Below are positions 14,828 to 24,179 of a stretch of 40,144 nt of DNA, piece by piece. Within the stretch, counting starts at the first letter, position 1. Each line of letters begins with the position of its first letter. The DNA is from Pseudomonadota bacterium (lineage in GTDB: Bacteria > Pseudomonadota > Gammaproteobacteria > Burkholderiales > SG8-39): contig JAQBXT010000014.1 of assembly GCA_027624175.1 (NCBI GenBank), forward strand, positions 1-40,144, given 5' to 3'. Made by a program: the position numbers and the translations under genes. The notes under the pieces were generated by a model. The model did no database searches. It was not told the origin of the DNA and saw nothing but the letters and a program-made list of their open reading frames with translations.

Positions 14828-15664
14828 TCAGCGGATCCCGGCGCGCATGAACGACTGCACGAACTGGCGCTGGAAAAGGAGAAACGCGATCAGGAGCGGC
14901 GCGCTGGTCATCAGCGTCGCCGCAGTAATGATCGACCAGTCGATGCCCTGGTCGGTCGAGGAGAACACCTGCAGGCCGACGGTGAGCGGGCGCGAGCCGA
15001 CTGAGTTGGTGACGATCAACGGCCACAGGAAGTTGTTCCAATGGTAGCTCACCGACACCAGGCCGAAGGCGACGTACACCGGGCGCGCGAGCGGCACGTA
15101 GACCTTGAGCAGAACCTGCAGCGCGCTCGCGCCTTCGACGCGCGCCGCCTCGTCCAATTCCTTCGGCACGGTTTTGAAGGTCTGGCGCATGAGAAAAATC
15201 CCGAAGGCCGAGGCCATGTAGGGCAGCCCGATGGCCGTGATCGTGTCGGTGAGATCGAGCGCCGCCATGGTGCGGTAGTTCTCCACGATCAGCACGTCGG
15301 GCATGATCATCAGCTGCACCAGTACCAGCATGAACAGCACGTCGCGCCCGAAGAACGCGTAGCGCGCGAAGGCGTAGGCCGCGAGCGTGCACAGCACCAG
15401 CTGCGCGGCGAGGATCATGGTCACCAGGATGATCGTGTTGACGAAGTAGCTCGCGAAAGGCGCCGCGTTCCAGGCATTGACGAAATTCTGCAGTGAAAGC
15501 GGCGCGAGCGGATCGAAGCGTGTGGCGAATTCCGGCGGATGGAACGCCGTCCAGAACGCATAAGCGAGCGGCAGGATCCACAGCAGCGCCAGGACCCAGG
15601 CGCCGAGCGTCTCGAGCGCGTGGCCCAGGCCCTGCGGCTCCATCGGGTTGCGCCGGGTGCTCAT
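14828..15664 (-). CDS. Carbohydrate ABC importer permease (UgpE/MalG type)
   Basis: A 278-residue inner-membrane permease with six predicted helices. The cytoplasmic EAA loop that docks the ATPase is visible as ELDEAARVEGASALQVLLKVYVP. The N-terminus (MSTRRNPMEPQG) is followed by the first helix, and the protein ends with the usual FLLFQRQFVQSFMRAGIR. The start overlaps the preceding permease stop (ATGA), giving coupled production of the two permeases. It belongs to the CUT1 family of importers for sugars, glycerol-3-phosphate and related polyols. It pairs with the UgpA-like permease, the periplasmic binding protein and the ATPase encoded upstream. Confidence 0.93.
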   Translation of the reverse strand: MSTRRNPMEPQGLGHALETLGAWVLALLWILPLAYAFWTAFHPPEFATRFDPLAPLSLQNFVNAWNAAPFASYFVNTIILVTMILAAQLVLCTLAAYAFARYAFFGRDVLFMLVLVQLMIMPDVLIVENYRTMAALDLTDTITAIGLPYMASAFGIFLMRQTFKTVPKELDEAARVEGASALQVLLKVYVPLARPVYVAFGLVSVSYHWNNFLWPLIVTNSVGSRPLTVGLQVFSSTDQGIDWSIITAATLMTSAPLLIAFLLFQRQFVQSFMRAGIR

Positions 15665-16539
15665 TGGTAGTGGGTGCGCTTCTCGAGGAACGCGAACTGC
15701 ATGATCGCCGCGCTGGCGAGGATCGCGAGCAGCACGATGGTGAGCGCCGAAGCGTAGGAGGAGTCCCAGAACTTGAACGCCACGTCGTAGATGTAATAGA
15801 GCAGGAGCGAGCTCGCGTTGTCCGGTCCGCCGCGGGTCATGACGATGATGTGATCGACCAGACGGAAGGAATTGATCACCGCGTTGACCAGCACGAACAG
15901 GGTGGTCGGCATGAGCAGCGGAAACACCACGCGCCGGAAGTAGGTCCAGCGGCTGGCGCCTTCGATCGCCGCCGCCTCGGCTAGAGCTGGCGGGATTGCC
16001 TGCAGCGCCGCCAGGTAGAAGATCATGAAAAAGCCCGCTTCCTTCCACACCGTCACCACGATCAGGCAGGCGAGCACGGTGCTGGGCGTGCCGAGCCAGT
16101 TGTGCGAGGGCAGGCCGAGCAGGTCGACCGTGATCTGTTCGAGCAGCCCGTAGGTGGGCGTGTAGAAGAACAGCCAGATGTTCGCCACCGCGATCATCGG
16201 CAGGATGGTGGGTGTGAAGTACGCCAGGCGCAGGAAGGCGCGGCCGTGCAGCTTTCCGTTGACCCAGGTCGCCATCAGCATGGCGAGTGCGATCGAGGCC
16301 GGGATGGTGCCGAGCGCGAACCACAGGTTGTTGCCGAGCACCTGCCAGAACACCGGGTCCTGTGTCATCGCCCGGTAGTTCTCCAGGCCGACCCACACCG
16401 CGGGACGATTCGCCTTCGGCGTCGAGTAGAAGCTGTGCAGAAGCGTCGCCACCGCCGGGTAGTGCGTGAAGGCGGCGAGCAGCACCGCGGCCGGCAGCAC
16501 CAGCAGCCAGCCGTGGATCTGAACGCTGAAACGATTCAT
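15661..16539 (-). CDS. Carbohydrate ABC importer permease (UgpA/MalF type)
   Basis: A 292-residue inner-membrane permease with six helices. It begins with MNRFSVQIHGWLLVLPAA, and the EAA loop is LAEAAAIEGASRWTYFRRVVFPLL. The segment VMTRGGPDNASSLLLYYIY is typical of UgpA and other CUT1 permeases. It forms the heterodimeric channel with the next gene product. The gene begins 46 bases after the binding-protein stop and overlaps the UgpE-like gene by 4 bases. Confidence 0.93.
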   Translation of the reverse strand: MNRFSVQIHGWLLVLPAAVLLAAFTHYPAVATLLHSFYSTPKANRPAVWVGLENYRAMTQDPVFWQVLGNNLWFALGTIPASIALAMLMATWVNGKLHGRAFLRLAYFTPTILPMIAVANIWLFFYTPTYGLLEQITVDLLGLPSHNWLGTPSTVLACLIVVTVWKEAGFFMIFYLAALQAIPPALAEAAAIEGASRWTYFRRVVFPLLMPTTLFVLVNAVINSFRLVDHIIVMTRGGPDNASSLLLYYIYDVAFKFWDSSYASALTIVLLAILASAAIMQFAFLEKRTHYQ

Positions 16540-16585
16540 GCGGAGATCGATGCGGCGCGGCCCGCCGGCCGCGCCGCTTCCCTCG

Positions 16586-17878
16586 CTAGCGGCGCTGGTA
16601 GCTGCGCAGCAGCCGCTCAGCCTCGCGCTGCGCTTCCTTCATCGCCTGCTCGGGTGTCTTCGCGCCGGTGAGCGCCGCCTGCAGACCGTCGTTCAGCACC
16701 TTGGTGATGCGCTGGTTGTCGTGCGTCGAGAGCTCGGCGACCGCGTACTGCAGCTGGTCGCGCGCCACCGCCGCCGGCGGGAACTCCGCCGCGTACTTCT
16801 TCATCTCGGGCGTGTTCCAGGCGTCGGGCCGCGTCGCCACGTAGCCGGTCTGGATGCCCCATTGCGCGGCGCGCTCGGGAGAAGTGACCCACTGCACGAA
16901 TTTGAGCGCGGCGGCCTGCTGCTGTGGCGTGGACTTGTTGAACAGGTAGAAGTTGCCGCCGCCCGTCGGCGTGCCGCGGCGCTTGCCCGAGGAGAGCATC
17001 GCCACGCCGAAGTCGAACTTGGCGTTTTTGCGTACGTTGGTGAGGTTGCCAGTGGTGGTCCACATCATGGCGATCTTGCGCTCGAAGAAATCCTTCGGCG
17101 TGGTGCCCCACTCGATGATCCCCGGCGGCATCACCTTGTACTTGCGCGACAAATCCACCCAGAACTGCAGCGCTTCGATCACCTTCGGATCGTCGAAGCT
17201 GGTCTTGGTGCCGTCCTTGTTCATCAGCACCACGTTGTTTTGCGTGGTGAAGGCCTGGAACAGCCAGTACGGGAAACCCGACGAAGGCACCTGGAGGCCC
17301 CATTGCGATACGTTTCCCGAGGCGTCGCGCTTGGTGAGCTTCTGCGCGTAGTCGACGAGTTCCTTCCAGTTCTCGGGCGGCTGGTTCGGGTCGATGCCCG
17401 CGTCCTTGAACGCTTCCTTGTTCCAGTACAGCACGATGGTCGAGCGCTGGAAGGGAATGCCCCAGACCTTGCCGCCGGTCTCGCTGTTCTCCATGAACGC
17501 CGGGTAGAAGCTCTTCATCCAGGCCTTGTCAGCGGCGCTTTTGGCCACCGAGCTCCAGTCGATGATCGCGCCCTCGTCGATCAGGGTGTACATGTCGGTC
17601 GACAGCAGTACCGAGATCACCGGCGGTTCGCCCGCCTTGTGGGCTGTGAGCGCCTTTACCACCGACTCCTGGTAGGTGCCGGAGTAGATCGGCTTCACTT
17701 TGACGCCCGGGTTGTCCTTCTCGAAGTCCGCGGCGAGGCCGTCGACGATTTTGGTGATCGGTCCACCGACCGCCACCGGGTAGTAGAACGAGATCTCCAC
17801 GCCTTGCGCCGGGGCGCCGCCAGCAAACAGCATGGCGGCAGCGAGTACCGCGACTTTCCGTACTGTGCGATTGAGCAT
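16586..17878 (-). CDS. Periplasmic substrate-binding protein of the ABC importer (UgpB-like)
   Basis: A 430-residue extracellular solute-binding protein with a signal peptide (about 1-25, ending GGAPAQG). The mature protein follows the order of E. coli UgpB: an N-terminal YPVAVGGP segment, PIYSGTYQESVVKAL, WGIPFQRSTIVLYWNKEAFKDAG, a TTTGNLTNVRKNAKF segment and KFVQWVTSPERAAQW. The UgpB ligand segment FWHSM is FYYPV here, so the ligand may not be glycerol-3-phosphate. Similarity to UgpB is better than to MalE. The ATG has a near-perfect AAGGAGG ribosome binding site, consistent with the excess binding protein such systems need. Confidence 0.92.
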   Translation of the reverse strand: MLNRTVRKVAVLAAAMLFAGGAPAQGVEISFYYPVAVGGPITKIVDGLAADFEKDNPGVKVKPIYSGTYQESVVKALTAHKAGEPPVISVLLSTDMYTLIDEGAIIDWSSVAKSAADKAWMKSFYPAFMENSETGGKVWGIPFQRSTIVLYWNKEAFKDAGIDPNQPPENWKELVDYAQKLTKRDASGNVSQWGLQVPSSGFPYWLFQAFTTQNNVVLMNKDGTKTSFDDPKVIEALQFWVDLSRKYKVMPPGIIEWGTTPKDFFERKIAMMWTTTGNLTNVRKNAKFDFGVAMLSSGKRRGTPTGGGNFYLFNKSTPQQQAAALKFVQWVTSPERAAQWGIQTGYVATRPDAWNTPEMKKYAAEFPPAAVARDQLQYAVAELSTHDNQRITKVLNDGLQAALTGAKTPEQAMKEAQREAERLLRSYQRR

Positions 17879-17898
17879 TGCTTCCTCCTTGTGAACGA

Positions 17899-18936
17899 TC
17901 AGGCCACGAACTGCGCGACCGCAGGGGCGGCGCGCTCGACGCGCTTGCCGCTTTGCGCGTCGAAGTAATGGGTTGCCTCGGCGGGCCAGGACAGGCGCAG
18001 CGCCGTTCCGGGTGAGAGGTGCGCGACGCGCGAGGCACGCACGGTCATGGCTTCGGCGCCTATGCGGCAGGACACGATCGAGTCGGCGCCGAGATACTCG
18101 ACGTTCTCGACCACGCCCGCGACGCCGCCGCCCGCGCCGCACGCCGCGATGCGGATGTCCTCGGGCCGCACGCCGAGCAGCGTCCCGTTTCCGGTTAGCG
18201 CGGGTATCGACACCACGTTCATCGGCGGCGTGCCGATGAAGCGCGCGGCGAAGACGGTCGCCGGCCGGCTGTACAGTTCCTCGGGCGTGCCGTCCTGCTC
18301 GACGCGCCCGTCGCGCAACAGCACAACCTGGTCAGCCATGGTCATGGCCTCCACCTGGTCGTGCGTCACGTACACCATGGTGATGCCCAGCTGCTGCTGC
18401 AGCGCGCGGATCTCGCGCCGCATCTCCTGGCGCAGTTGCGCATCGAGGTTCGACAGCGGCTCGTCCATCAGGCACACGGGCGTCTCGGCGATGAGCGCGC
18501 GCCCGAGCGCCACGCGTTGCTGCTGCCCGCCGGAGAGCTGCGAGGGTTTGCGGCCGAGCAACTGGTCGAGGCCGAGCAGAGCGGCGACGCGCGCCAGTCG
18601 CGTATGGCGCTCGGCGGCCGGCAGCCTGCGCACCTTGAGGCCGAACACGATGTTCTCGGCCACCGACAGGTGCGGGAACAGCGCGTAGGACTGGAACACC
18701 ATCGAGATCTGGCGTTTGGCGGGCGGCATGTCGGTGACGTCGGTATCGCCGATGAACACGCGCCCGGCACTGACCTGCTCGAGCCCGGCAATCAGGCGCA
18801 AGGTGGTCGATTTGCCGCAGCCCGACGGGCCCAGCAGCACGACGAAGCGGCCTGCCGATGCTTCGAAGCTGACGCCGTCGACCGCGCGCGTCGCTCCCCA
18901 AGCCTTGACGACGCCGCGCAGGCCAATCGCTGACAA
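17899..18936 (-). CDS. ABC importer ATPase (UgpC/MalK type)
   Basis: A 345-residue ATPase that powers the importer. The Walker A motif GPSGCGKST is at about 36-44, the Q-loop is VFQSYALFPHLSV, the signature is LSGGQQQR, Walker B is VCLMDEP, and the switch His is in YVTHDQ. A C-terminal regulatory (TOBE) domain carries LLGVRPEDIRI. The start is TTG at 18936, 7 bases after an AGGAGGC ribosome binding site. It is the first gene of the operon ATPase, binding protein, UgpA-like, UgpE-like, EEP protein. ATPases of this group can sometimes serve several importers. Confidence 0.93.
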   Translation of the reverse strand: MSAIGLRGVVKAWGATRAVDGVSFEASAGRFVVLLGPSGCGKSTTLRLIAGLEQVSAGRVFIGDTDVTDMPPAKRQISMVFQSYALFPHLSVAENIVFGLKVRRLPAAERHTRLARVAALLGLDQLLGRKPSQLSGGQQQRVALGRALIAETPVCLMDEPLSNLDAQLRQEMRREIRALQQQLGITMVYVTHDQVEAMTMADQVVLLRDGRVEQDGTPEELYSRPATVFAARFIGTPPMNVVSIPALTGNGTLLGVRPEDIRIAACGAGGGVAGVVENVEYLGADSIVSCRIGAEAMTVRASRVAHLSPGTALRLSWPAEATHYFDAQSGKRVERAAPAVAQFVA

Positions 18937-18952
18937 CTTCCGCCTCCTCTTG

Positions 18953-18981
18953 TTGCGGCAAAGTTAGCCCAGGCGCAGAAT
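18953..18981 (+). promoter_or_regulatory. Predicted promoter of the HtrA-like gene
   Basis: TTGCGG (18953-18958) and CAGAAT (18976-18981) are 17 bases apart and precede the GTG start at 19013 by 31 bases. GGGAG lies in between as ribosome binding site. The element overlaps the divergent operon promoter. Confidence 0.3.
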
Positions 18982-18989
18982 TATCGCAA
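18961..18989 (-). promoter_or_regulatory. Predicted promoter of the Ugp-type operon
   Basis: On the minus strand, TTGCGA (18984-18989) and TAACTT (18961-18966) are spaced by 17 bases. Transcription would start about 15-20 bases before the TTG start at 18936 and include its AGGAGG. It overlaps a candidate plus-strand promoter for the HtrA-like gene. Confidence 0.35.
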
Positions 18990-19012
18990 CGTCGGTTTTC
19001 GGGAGACGACCC

Positions 19013-20005
19013 GTGTTCCAACTCATTCGCGCGCTGCTCGCCGCCCTTCTTTTCGCTGTTGCCGCGCCTCTGGCGGCGCAAAGCGCGCCCACGGACGAAG
19101 CCGAGGAACTGCTGGCCGCCGTGGTGCAGGTCAAATCGAAAATCCTGCCGAATGCGCGCAGTCTGGCCACGCTGGGCGCACAGCGCCAGGGCAGCGGGGT
19201 GCTGGTGCGCGAAGGCTATGTGCTCACCATCGGCTACCTGGTGATCGAAGCCGAGGCCATCGAAGTGATCTCCGCCGACGGCAAGGCGGTGCCGGGCACG
19301 CTCGCCGCCTACGATCACGCGAGCGGATTCGGCCTGGTGCGGCTGATCGCGCCGCTCGCCGCGAAGCCGCTGCCGCTGGGCGATTCCACGGTGCTCGCCG
19401 AACGCGAACCGGCGATGATCGCCGCGCACGGCGGGCGCGAGGCGCTCAGCCTGGTCTACGTCGTGTCGCGGCGGCCGTTTTCCGGCAGCTGGGAGTACCA
19501 GCTCGACGCCGCGATCTATACCTACCCGCCGGTGCAGAACTGGTCGGGTGCCGCGCTGATCGGGGTCAAGGGCGAGTTGCTCGGCATCGGCTCGCTCATC
19601 GTGCCCGACGCCGGCGGCCCCGGGACCCAGTCGCCCGGCAACATGTTCGTGCCTATCGACCTGCTCAAGCCGATCCTCGAGGACCTGATCGCCAGGGGCC
19701 GCGCCGCGGGCCCGCTGCGTCCCTGGTTGGGCCTCAACGCGGAGGAACTGCGCGGGCGCCTGATCGTGGCGCGCGTGTCGCCGGAAGGCCCGGCGGAGCG
19801 TGCCGGGCTGAAGAGCGGCGACCTGCTGATCGGCGTGGGCGGCGAGGAAGTGGCGTCGCTCGCCGATTTCTACCGCAAGGTCTGGGCGCGCGGGGGCGCG
19901 GGCGTCGACGTGCCGCTGCGCGTGCTGCAGGGTATGCAGATGAAGGATGTCAGCGTGCGCTCCATCGACCGCCTGGAGTACTTGCGGCGCACGCCGGCCT
20001 TTTGA
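19013..20005 (+). CDS. HtrA/DegP-like PDZ protein lacking protease catalytic residues
   Basis: A 330-residue secreted protein: signal peptide (about 1-23), a trypsin-like domain (about 30-225) and a C-terminal PDZ domain (about 235-325, with GPLRPWLGLNAEE and SPEGPAERAGLKSGDLLIGVGG). The layout is that of DegP/DegS with one PDZ. The catalytic motifs are altered. GYVLTIGYLV (68-77) replaces GYILTNAHVV, so the His is Tyr75. HASGFGLVRL replaces the TDLALLK segment, so the Asp is Gly105. Only the Ser (Ser178 in NWSGAAL) remains. It should not cleave peptide bonds and may act as a chaperone or adaptor in the periplasm. The start is GTG with GGGAG upstream. The DUF465 gene follows after 7 bases. 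Confidence 0.88.
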   Translation: MFQLIRALLAALLFAVAAPLAAQSAPTDEAEELLAAVVQVKSKILPNARSLATLGAQRQGSGVLVREGYVLTIGYLVIEAEAIEVISADGKAVPGTLAAYDHASGFGLVRLIAPLAAKPLPLGDSTVLAEREPAMIAAHGGREALSLVYVVSRRPFSGSWEYQLDAAIYTYPPVQNWSGAALIGVKGELLGIGSLIVPDAGGPGTQSPGNMFVPIDLLKPILEDLIARGRAAGPLRPWLGLNAEELRGRLIVARVSPEGPAERAGLKSGDLLIGVGGEEVASLADFYRKVWARGGAGVDVPLRVLQGMQMKDVSVRSIDRLEYLRRTPAF

Positions 20006-20012
20006 GCGCGAC

Positions 20013-20234
20013 TTGGGCACCCAGCCGCTGACCGAGGAGGAGCGCGCGCAGATCGAGGCGCGCATCCTCGCCCTGGAAACCGAGCACCACGACCTCGACG
20101 ACGTCATCGCCCGTTTGGTGGAAACTCCGATCCTGGACCAGCTGCTGATGCGCCGCCTGAAGAAGAAAAAGCTCCTGCTCAAGGACCTGATCGCGCGCCT
20201 GCGCGACCGGCTGATTCCCGACATCCTCGCTTGA
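20013..20234 (+). CDS. DUF465 (YdcH-like) small coiled-coil protein
   Basis: A 73-residue highly charged helical protein. The family core is clear: an [12 protein letters not shown] segment followed by [20 protein letters not shown], matching YdcH/DUF465 proteins that have two amphipathic helices. The function is unknown. The TTG at 20013 gives the family's usual length; no ATG is available, and the open frame before it overlaps the HtrA-like gene. It lies 7 bases after that gene's stop and its own stop overlaps the start of dtd (TTGA), so the three genes appear to be translated in a chain. Confidence 0.8.
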   Translation: MGTQPLTEEERAQIEARILALETEHHDLDDVIARLVETPILDQLLMRRLKKKKLLLKDLIARLRDRLIPDILA

Positions 20235-20686
20235 TCGCGCTGATCCAACGCGTCGCCGAGGCCCGCGTGGCCATCGACGGGCAAACCGCGGGCGCCATCG
20301 GCCGCGGCGTGCTGGCGCTGGTCGGCGTGGAGCGCGGCGACATGGAGCGCGAGGCTGTGCGGCTTGCGCAGCGCGTGCTGGGCTATCGCGTGTTCCCCGA
20401 CGGCGCCGGGAAGATGAACCTGTCGCTCGCCGACGTCGCGGGCGGCCTGCTGCTGGTGCCGCAGTTCACCCTGGCGGCGGACACGACAAGCGGCACACGG
20501 GCGGGGTTTTCCACCGCCGCGGCGCCGGAGGACGGCGCGCGGCTGTTCGATTTATTCGCGCAGGCCTGCCGGGAGCGGCACGCCGGGGTGGCCACGGGTC
20601 GCTTCGGCGCCCACATGCAGGTCAGCCTCGTGAACGACGGGCCCGTGACTTTCTGGCTGCAGACTTCTCCATCGCCACGGTCCTGA
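20231..20686 (+). CDS. dtd: D-aminoacyl-tRNA deacylase
   Basis: A 151-residue enzyme that removes D-amino acids wrongly attached to tRNA. The family signatures are present: an N-terminal [13 protein letters not shown], the [19 protein letters not shown] active-site segment, and the C-terminal Gly-cisPro region NDGPVTFWL. The first residue is encoded by TTG at 20231, overlapping the DUF465 stop. The last 65 bases overlap, in antiparallel orientation, the end of the cupin gene. The tail after FWLQ is therefore encoded opposite the basic tail of the cupin protein. Confidence 0.93.
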   Translation: MIALIQRVAEARVAIDGQTAGAIGRGVLALVGVERGDMEREAVRLAQRVLGYRVFPDGAGKMNLSLADVAGGLLLVPQFTLAADTTSGTRAGFSTAAAPEDGARLFDLFAQACRERHAGVATGRFGAHMQVSLVNDGPVTFWLQTSPSPRS

Positions 20687-21041
20687 AGCGCGCCGGGGCC
20701 ACGACCTCGATCATTTCCAGGTCGCGCGAGTGGCTGAGCTCGCGGTGGCGGATGCCGGGCGGCTGGTAAAAGCAGCTGCCGGCCTTCATCTTCACCTTGC
20801 CCACCCCCTCGTACTCGAACAGCGCCGAGCCTTTGAGCACATAGACGAACTGCACGTCGGTGTCATGGCGATGCCACTGGCCGTGCGGCGCCTTGCCGGG
20901 GCGCGCGCGGATCACGTGCGCCACCACTTTGCCGCGTGTTGCGCGCCGAATGCCGAGGTCGCGGTACTCAAAGTAGGTGCGCAGCCCGCGCTTCACGAAC
21001 TTCGAGCGCGCGCGATGGCTGACTGCGAATCTGGTCTTCAT
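20622..21041 (-). CDS. Cupin domain protein
   Basis: A 139-residue single-domain cupin. Metal ligands are visible in [18 protein letters not shown] (two His and a Gln/Asp) and in PPGIRHRE. The role is unknown; small cupins of this type include sensor and isomerase-like proteins. The N-terminus is basic ([13 protein letters not shown]) and the last 15 residues are Arg/Lys-rich, encoded in the stretch that overlaps dtd. The ATG at 21041 has a GGGGG ribosome binding site, and a TAGAAT lies 10 bases upstream. The gene is divergent from the kinase-like gene. Confidence 0.82.
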   Translation of the reverse strand: MKTRFAVSHRARSKFVKRGLRTYFEYRDLGIRRATRGKVVAHVIRARPGKAPHGQWHRHDTDVQFVYVLKGSALFEYEGVGKVKMKAGSCFYQPPGIRHRELSHSRDLEMIEVVAPARFRTVAMEKSAARKSRARRSRG

Positions 21042-21051
21042 GGTCCCCCGG

Positions 21052-21074
21052 ATTCTAGCAAACCGGTTTATGCT
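21052..21074. promoter_or_regulatory. Back-to-back -10-like hexamers between the cupin and kinase-like genes
   Basis: On the minus strand TAGAAT (21052-21057) is 10 bases before the cupin ATG. On the plus strand TATGCT (21069-21074) is 10 bases before the ATG at 21085. The whole gap is 43 bases, so the two promoters must share DNA. Confidence 0.3.
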
Positions 21075-21084
21075 TGCCACCCCC

Positions 21085-22155
21085 ATGTTCGACCAGTTCA
21101 TCGGCGTCAAGCCGGTCGAGGAACGCCACCGTTTTGACGTGGCGCGGCTGGCGCAATTCCTGCGCGGCAAGATCGACGATTGGCGCGGCGAACTCACGGT
21201 CGAGCAATTCAAGGGCGGGCAGTCCAATCCCACCTATCGCGTCACCGCGGGTTCCAAGCGTTACGCCCTGCGCCGCAAGCCGCCCGGCAAGCTCCTGCCT
21301 TCGGCGCACGCGGTAGAGCGCGAATACAAGGTGACCCGGGCGCTGCACGGCGTGGGCTTTCCGGTGGCGCAACCGCACGTGCTGTGCGAAGACGAATCGG
21401 TGATCGGCACCGCGTTCTACGTCATGGACTGCGTGGAGGGGCGAGTGCTGTGGGACCAGGCGCTGCCCGGCATGTCGAAAGACGGGCGCGGCGCGATCTG
21501 GGACGAACTGAACCGCGTCATCGCGCAGTTGCACCAGGTCGACTACCAGGCGGTCGGCCTGGCCGATTTCGGCAAGCCGGGCGACTACGTCGCGCGCCAG
21601 GTGTCGCGCTGGACCAAGCAGTACCAGGCCTCCGAGCTCGAGCGCATCGAGGACATGAACAAGCTGATGGCGTGGCTGCCGCAGAACATCCCGGCGGGCG
21701 ACGAGACCTCGGTGGTGCACGGCGATTTCCGCCTCGACAACATGATCTTCCATCCGACCGAGCCGCGGATCCTCGCAGTGCTCGACTGGGAACTGTCGAC
21801 GCTCGGCCATCCGCTCGCCGATTTCGCCTACCACTGCATGAGCTGGCACATCGCGCCGGAAAAATTTCGCGGCATCGCCGGCCTGGACCATGCCGCGCTC
21901 GGCATTCCCGGCGAGCGCGAGTACGTCGAGCGCTACTGCAAACGCACCGGGCGCAAGGGCATCGATGCCTCGACCTGGGCCTACTATATGGCCTACAACC
22001 TGTTTCGCATCGCCGCCATTACCCAGGGCATCGCCAAGCGCGTGGTGGATGGCACCGCGGCCAGCGAGTATGCGCGCGAGGCGGGCTCGCGCACCCGCCC
22101 GCTCGCCGAGCTCGGCTGGGCGCAGGTGGAAAAAATTCTGCAAAGAGCAGCCTAG
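21085..22155 (+). CDS. APH-fold phosphotransferase resembling the kinase domain of ACAD10/ACAD11
   Basis: A 356-residue aminoglycoside-phosphotransferase-fold kinase. It has [10 protein letters not shown] and [16 protein letters not shown] at the nucleotide site, [10 protein letters not shown], the catalytic loop [13 protein letters not shown], and [19 protein letters not shown] with the metal-binding Asp. These segments correspond closely to the N-terminal kinase domain of human ACAD11 and to LvaA of Pseudomonas, which phosphorylate 4-hydroxyacyl-CoA before dehydration. An antibiotic-resistance role is unlikely. The next gene encodes the matching dehydrogenase, as a separate protein here. 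The ATG at 21085 lacks a ribosome binding site; an ATG at 21070 is the alternative. Confidence 0.92.
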   Translation: MFDQFIGVKPVEERHRFDVARLAQFLRGKIDDWRGELTVEQFKGGQSNPTYRVTAGSKRYALRRKPPGKLLPSAHAVEREYKVTRALHGVGFPVAQPHVLCEDESVIGTAFYVMDCVEGRVLWDQALPGMSKDGRGAIWDELNRVIAQLHQVDYQAVGLADFGKPGDYVARQVSRWTKQYQASELERIEDMNKLMAWLPQNIPAGDETSVVHGDFRLDNMIFHPTEPRILAVLDWELSTLGHPLADFAYHCMSWHIAPEKFRGIAGLDHAALGIPGEREYVERYCKRTGRKGIDASTWAYYMAYNLFRIAAITQGIAKRVVDGTAASEYAREAGSRTRPLAELGWAQVEKILQRAA

Positions 22156-22165
22156 GAGAGCACAC

Positions 22166-23407
<1,242 letters not shown>

Positions 23408-23408
23408 C

Positions 23409-24179
23409 ATGGAACTGAAGGGCAAGGTGGCAGTGATCACCGGCGCGGCGAGCGGCATCGGCCGCGCGGCCGCGCTGCGCTTCGCCAGGGAAGGCGCGGC
23501 GGGCTTGGTGCTCGCCGACCTGAACATGGCCGGCCTGAAGCCGGTGGCGGAGGAAGTGAAAGGCCTGGCCGTGGCCTGCGACGTCAGCCGCGAGGCCGAC
23601 ATCAAGCGCCTGGTGTTGCAGGCGGAGGAGAAGTACGGGCGCATCGACGTCTACTTCTCCAACGCCGGCATCATCCGCCGCGGGGGGCTGGAGGCGAGCG
23701 ACGCGGAATGGGAGCGCAATTGGCGCATTCACGTCATGGCGCACGTGTGGGCGGCGCGCGCGGTGGTGGAGAAGATGGTGGCGCGCGGCGGCGGCTACTT
23801 CCTCGTCACTGCGTCTGCCGCCGGATTGCTCAACATCGTGGAGTCCGCCACCTACGGCGTCACCAAGCACGGTGCAGTGGCGTTCGCGGAGTGGCTTGCG
23901 ATCGCCTACGGTCGCCGCGGCCTGCGCGTGTCGTGCCTGTGCCCGCAGGCGGTGGTCACCGGCATGTACAAGGGCGACGGCGGCTCGGCCGGCGTGGACG
24001 GGGCGCTCAGCGCGGAGGCGGTGGCGGGCGATATCGTGAGGGTCATGGCCGAGGAGCACTTCCTTGTCCTGCCGCACCCCACGGTGCTCGACTACATGCG
24101 CAACAAAACCAAGGACTACGACCGCTGGATCGGCGGCATGCAGAAGCTCTACGCCAAGCACCAGGGAGACAAGCGATGA
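23409..24179 (+). CDS. SDR family NAD(P)-dependent oxidoreductase
   Basis: A 256-residue classical short-chain dehydrogenase: TGAASGIG at 11-18, NAG at 85-87, and the catalytic set Ser136, Tyr149 and Lys153 (YGVTK). The C-terminal part lacks the usual substrate-lid consensus and ends KLYAKHQGDKR. The substrate is unknown; position in an acyl-CoA operon suggests a hydroxyacyl or alcohol substrate. It begins one base after the dehydrogenase stop and its own stop overlaps the GST start (ATGA), so all four genes are likely one unit. Confidence 0.9.
   Translation: MELKGKVAVITGAASGIGRAAALRFAREGAAGLVLADLNMAGLKPVAEEVKGLAVACDVSREADIKRLVLQAEEKYGRIDVYFSNAGIIRRGGLEASDAEWERNWRIHVMAHVWAARAVVEKMVARGGGYFLVTASAAGLLNIVESATYGVTKHGAVAFAEWLAIAYGRRGLRVSCLCPQAVVTGMYKGDGGSAGVDGALSAEAVAGDIVRVMAEEHFLVLPHPTVLDYMRNKTKDYDRWIGGMQKLYAKHQGDKR

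Noticed and set aside
21085-22155. Antibiotic resistance (aminoglycoside phosphotransferase) role for the APH-fold gene
   Set aside because: Its motifs match the ACAD10/ACAD11 kinase domain and its neighbour is the matching dehydrogenase.
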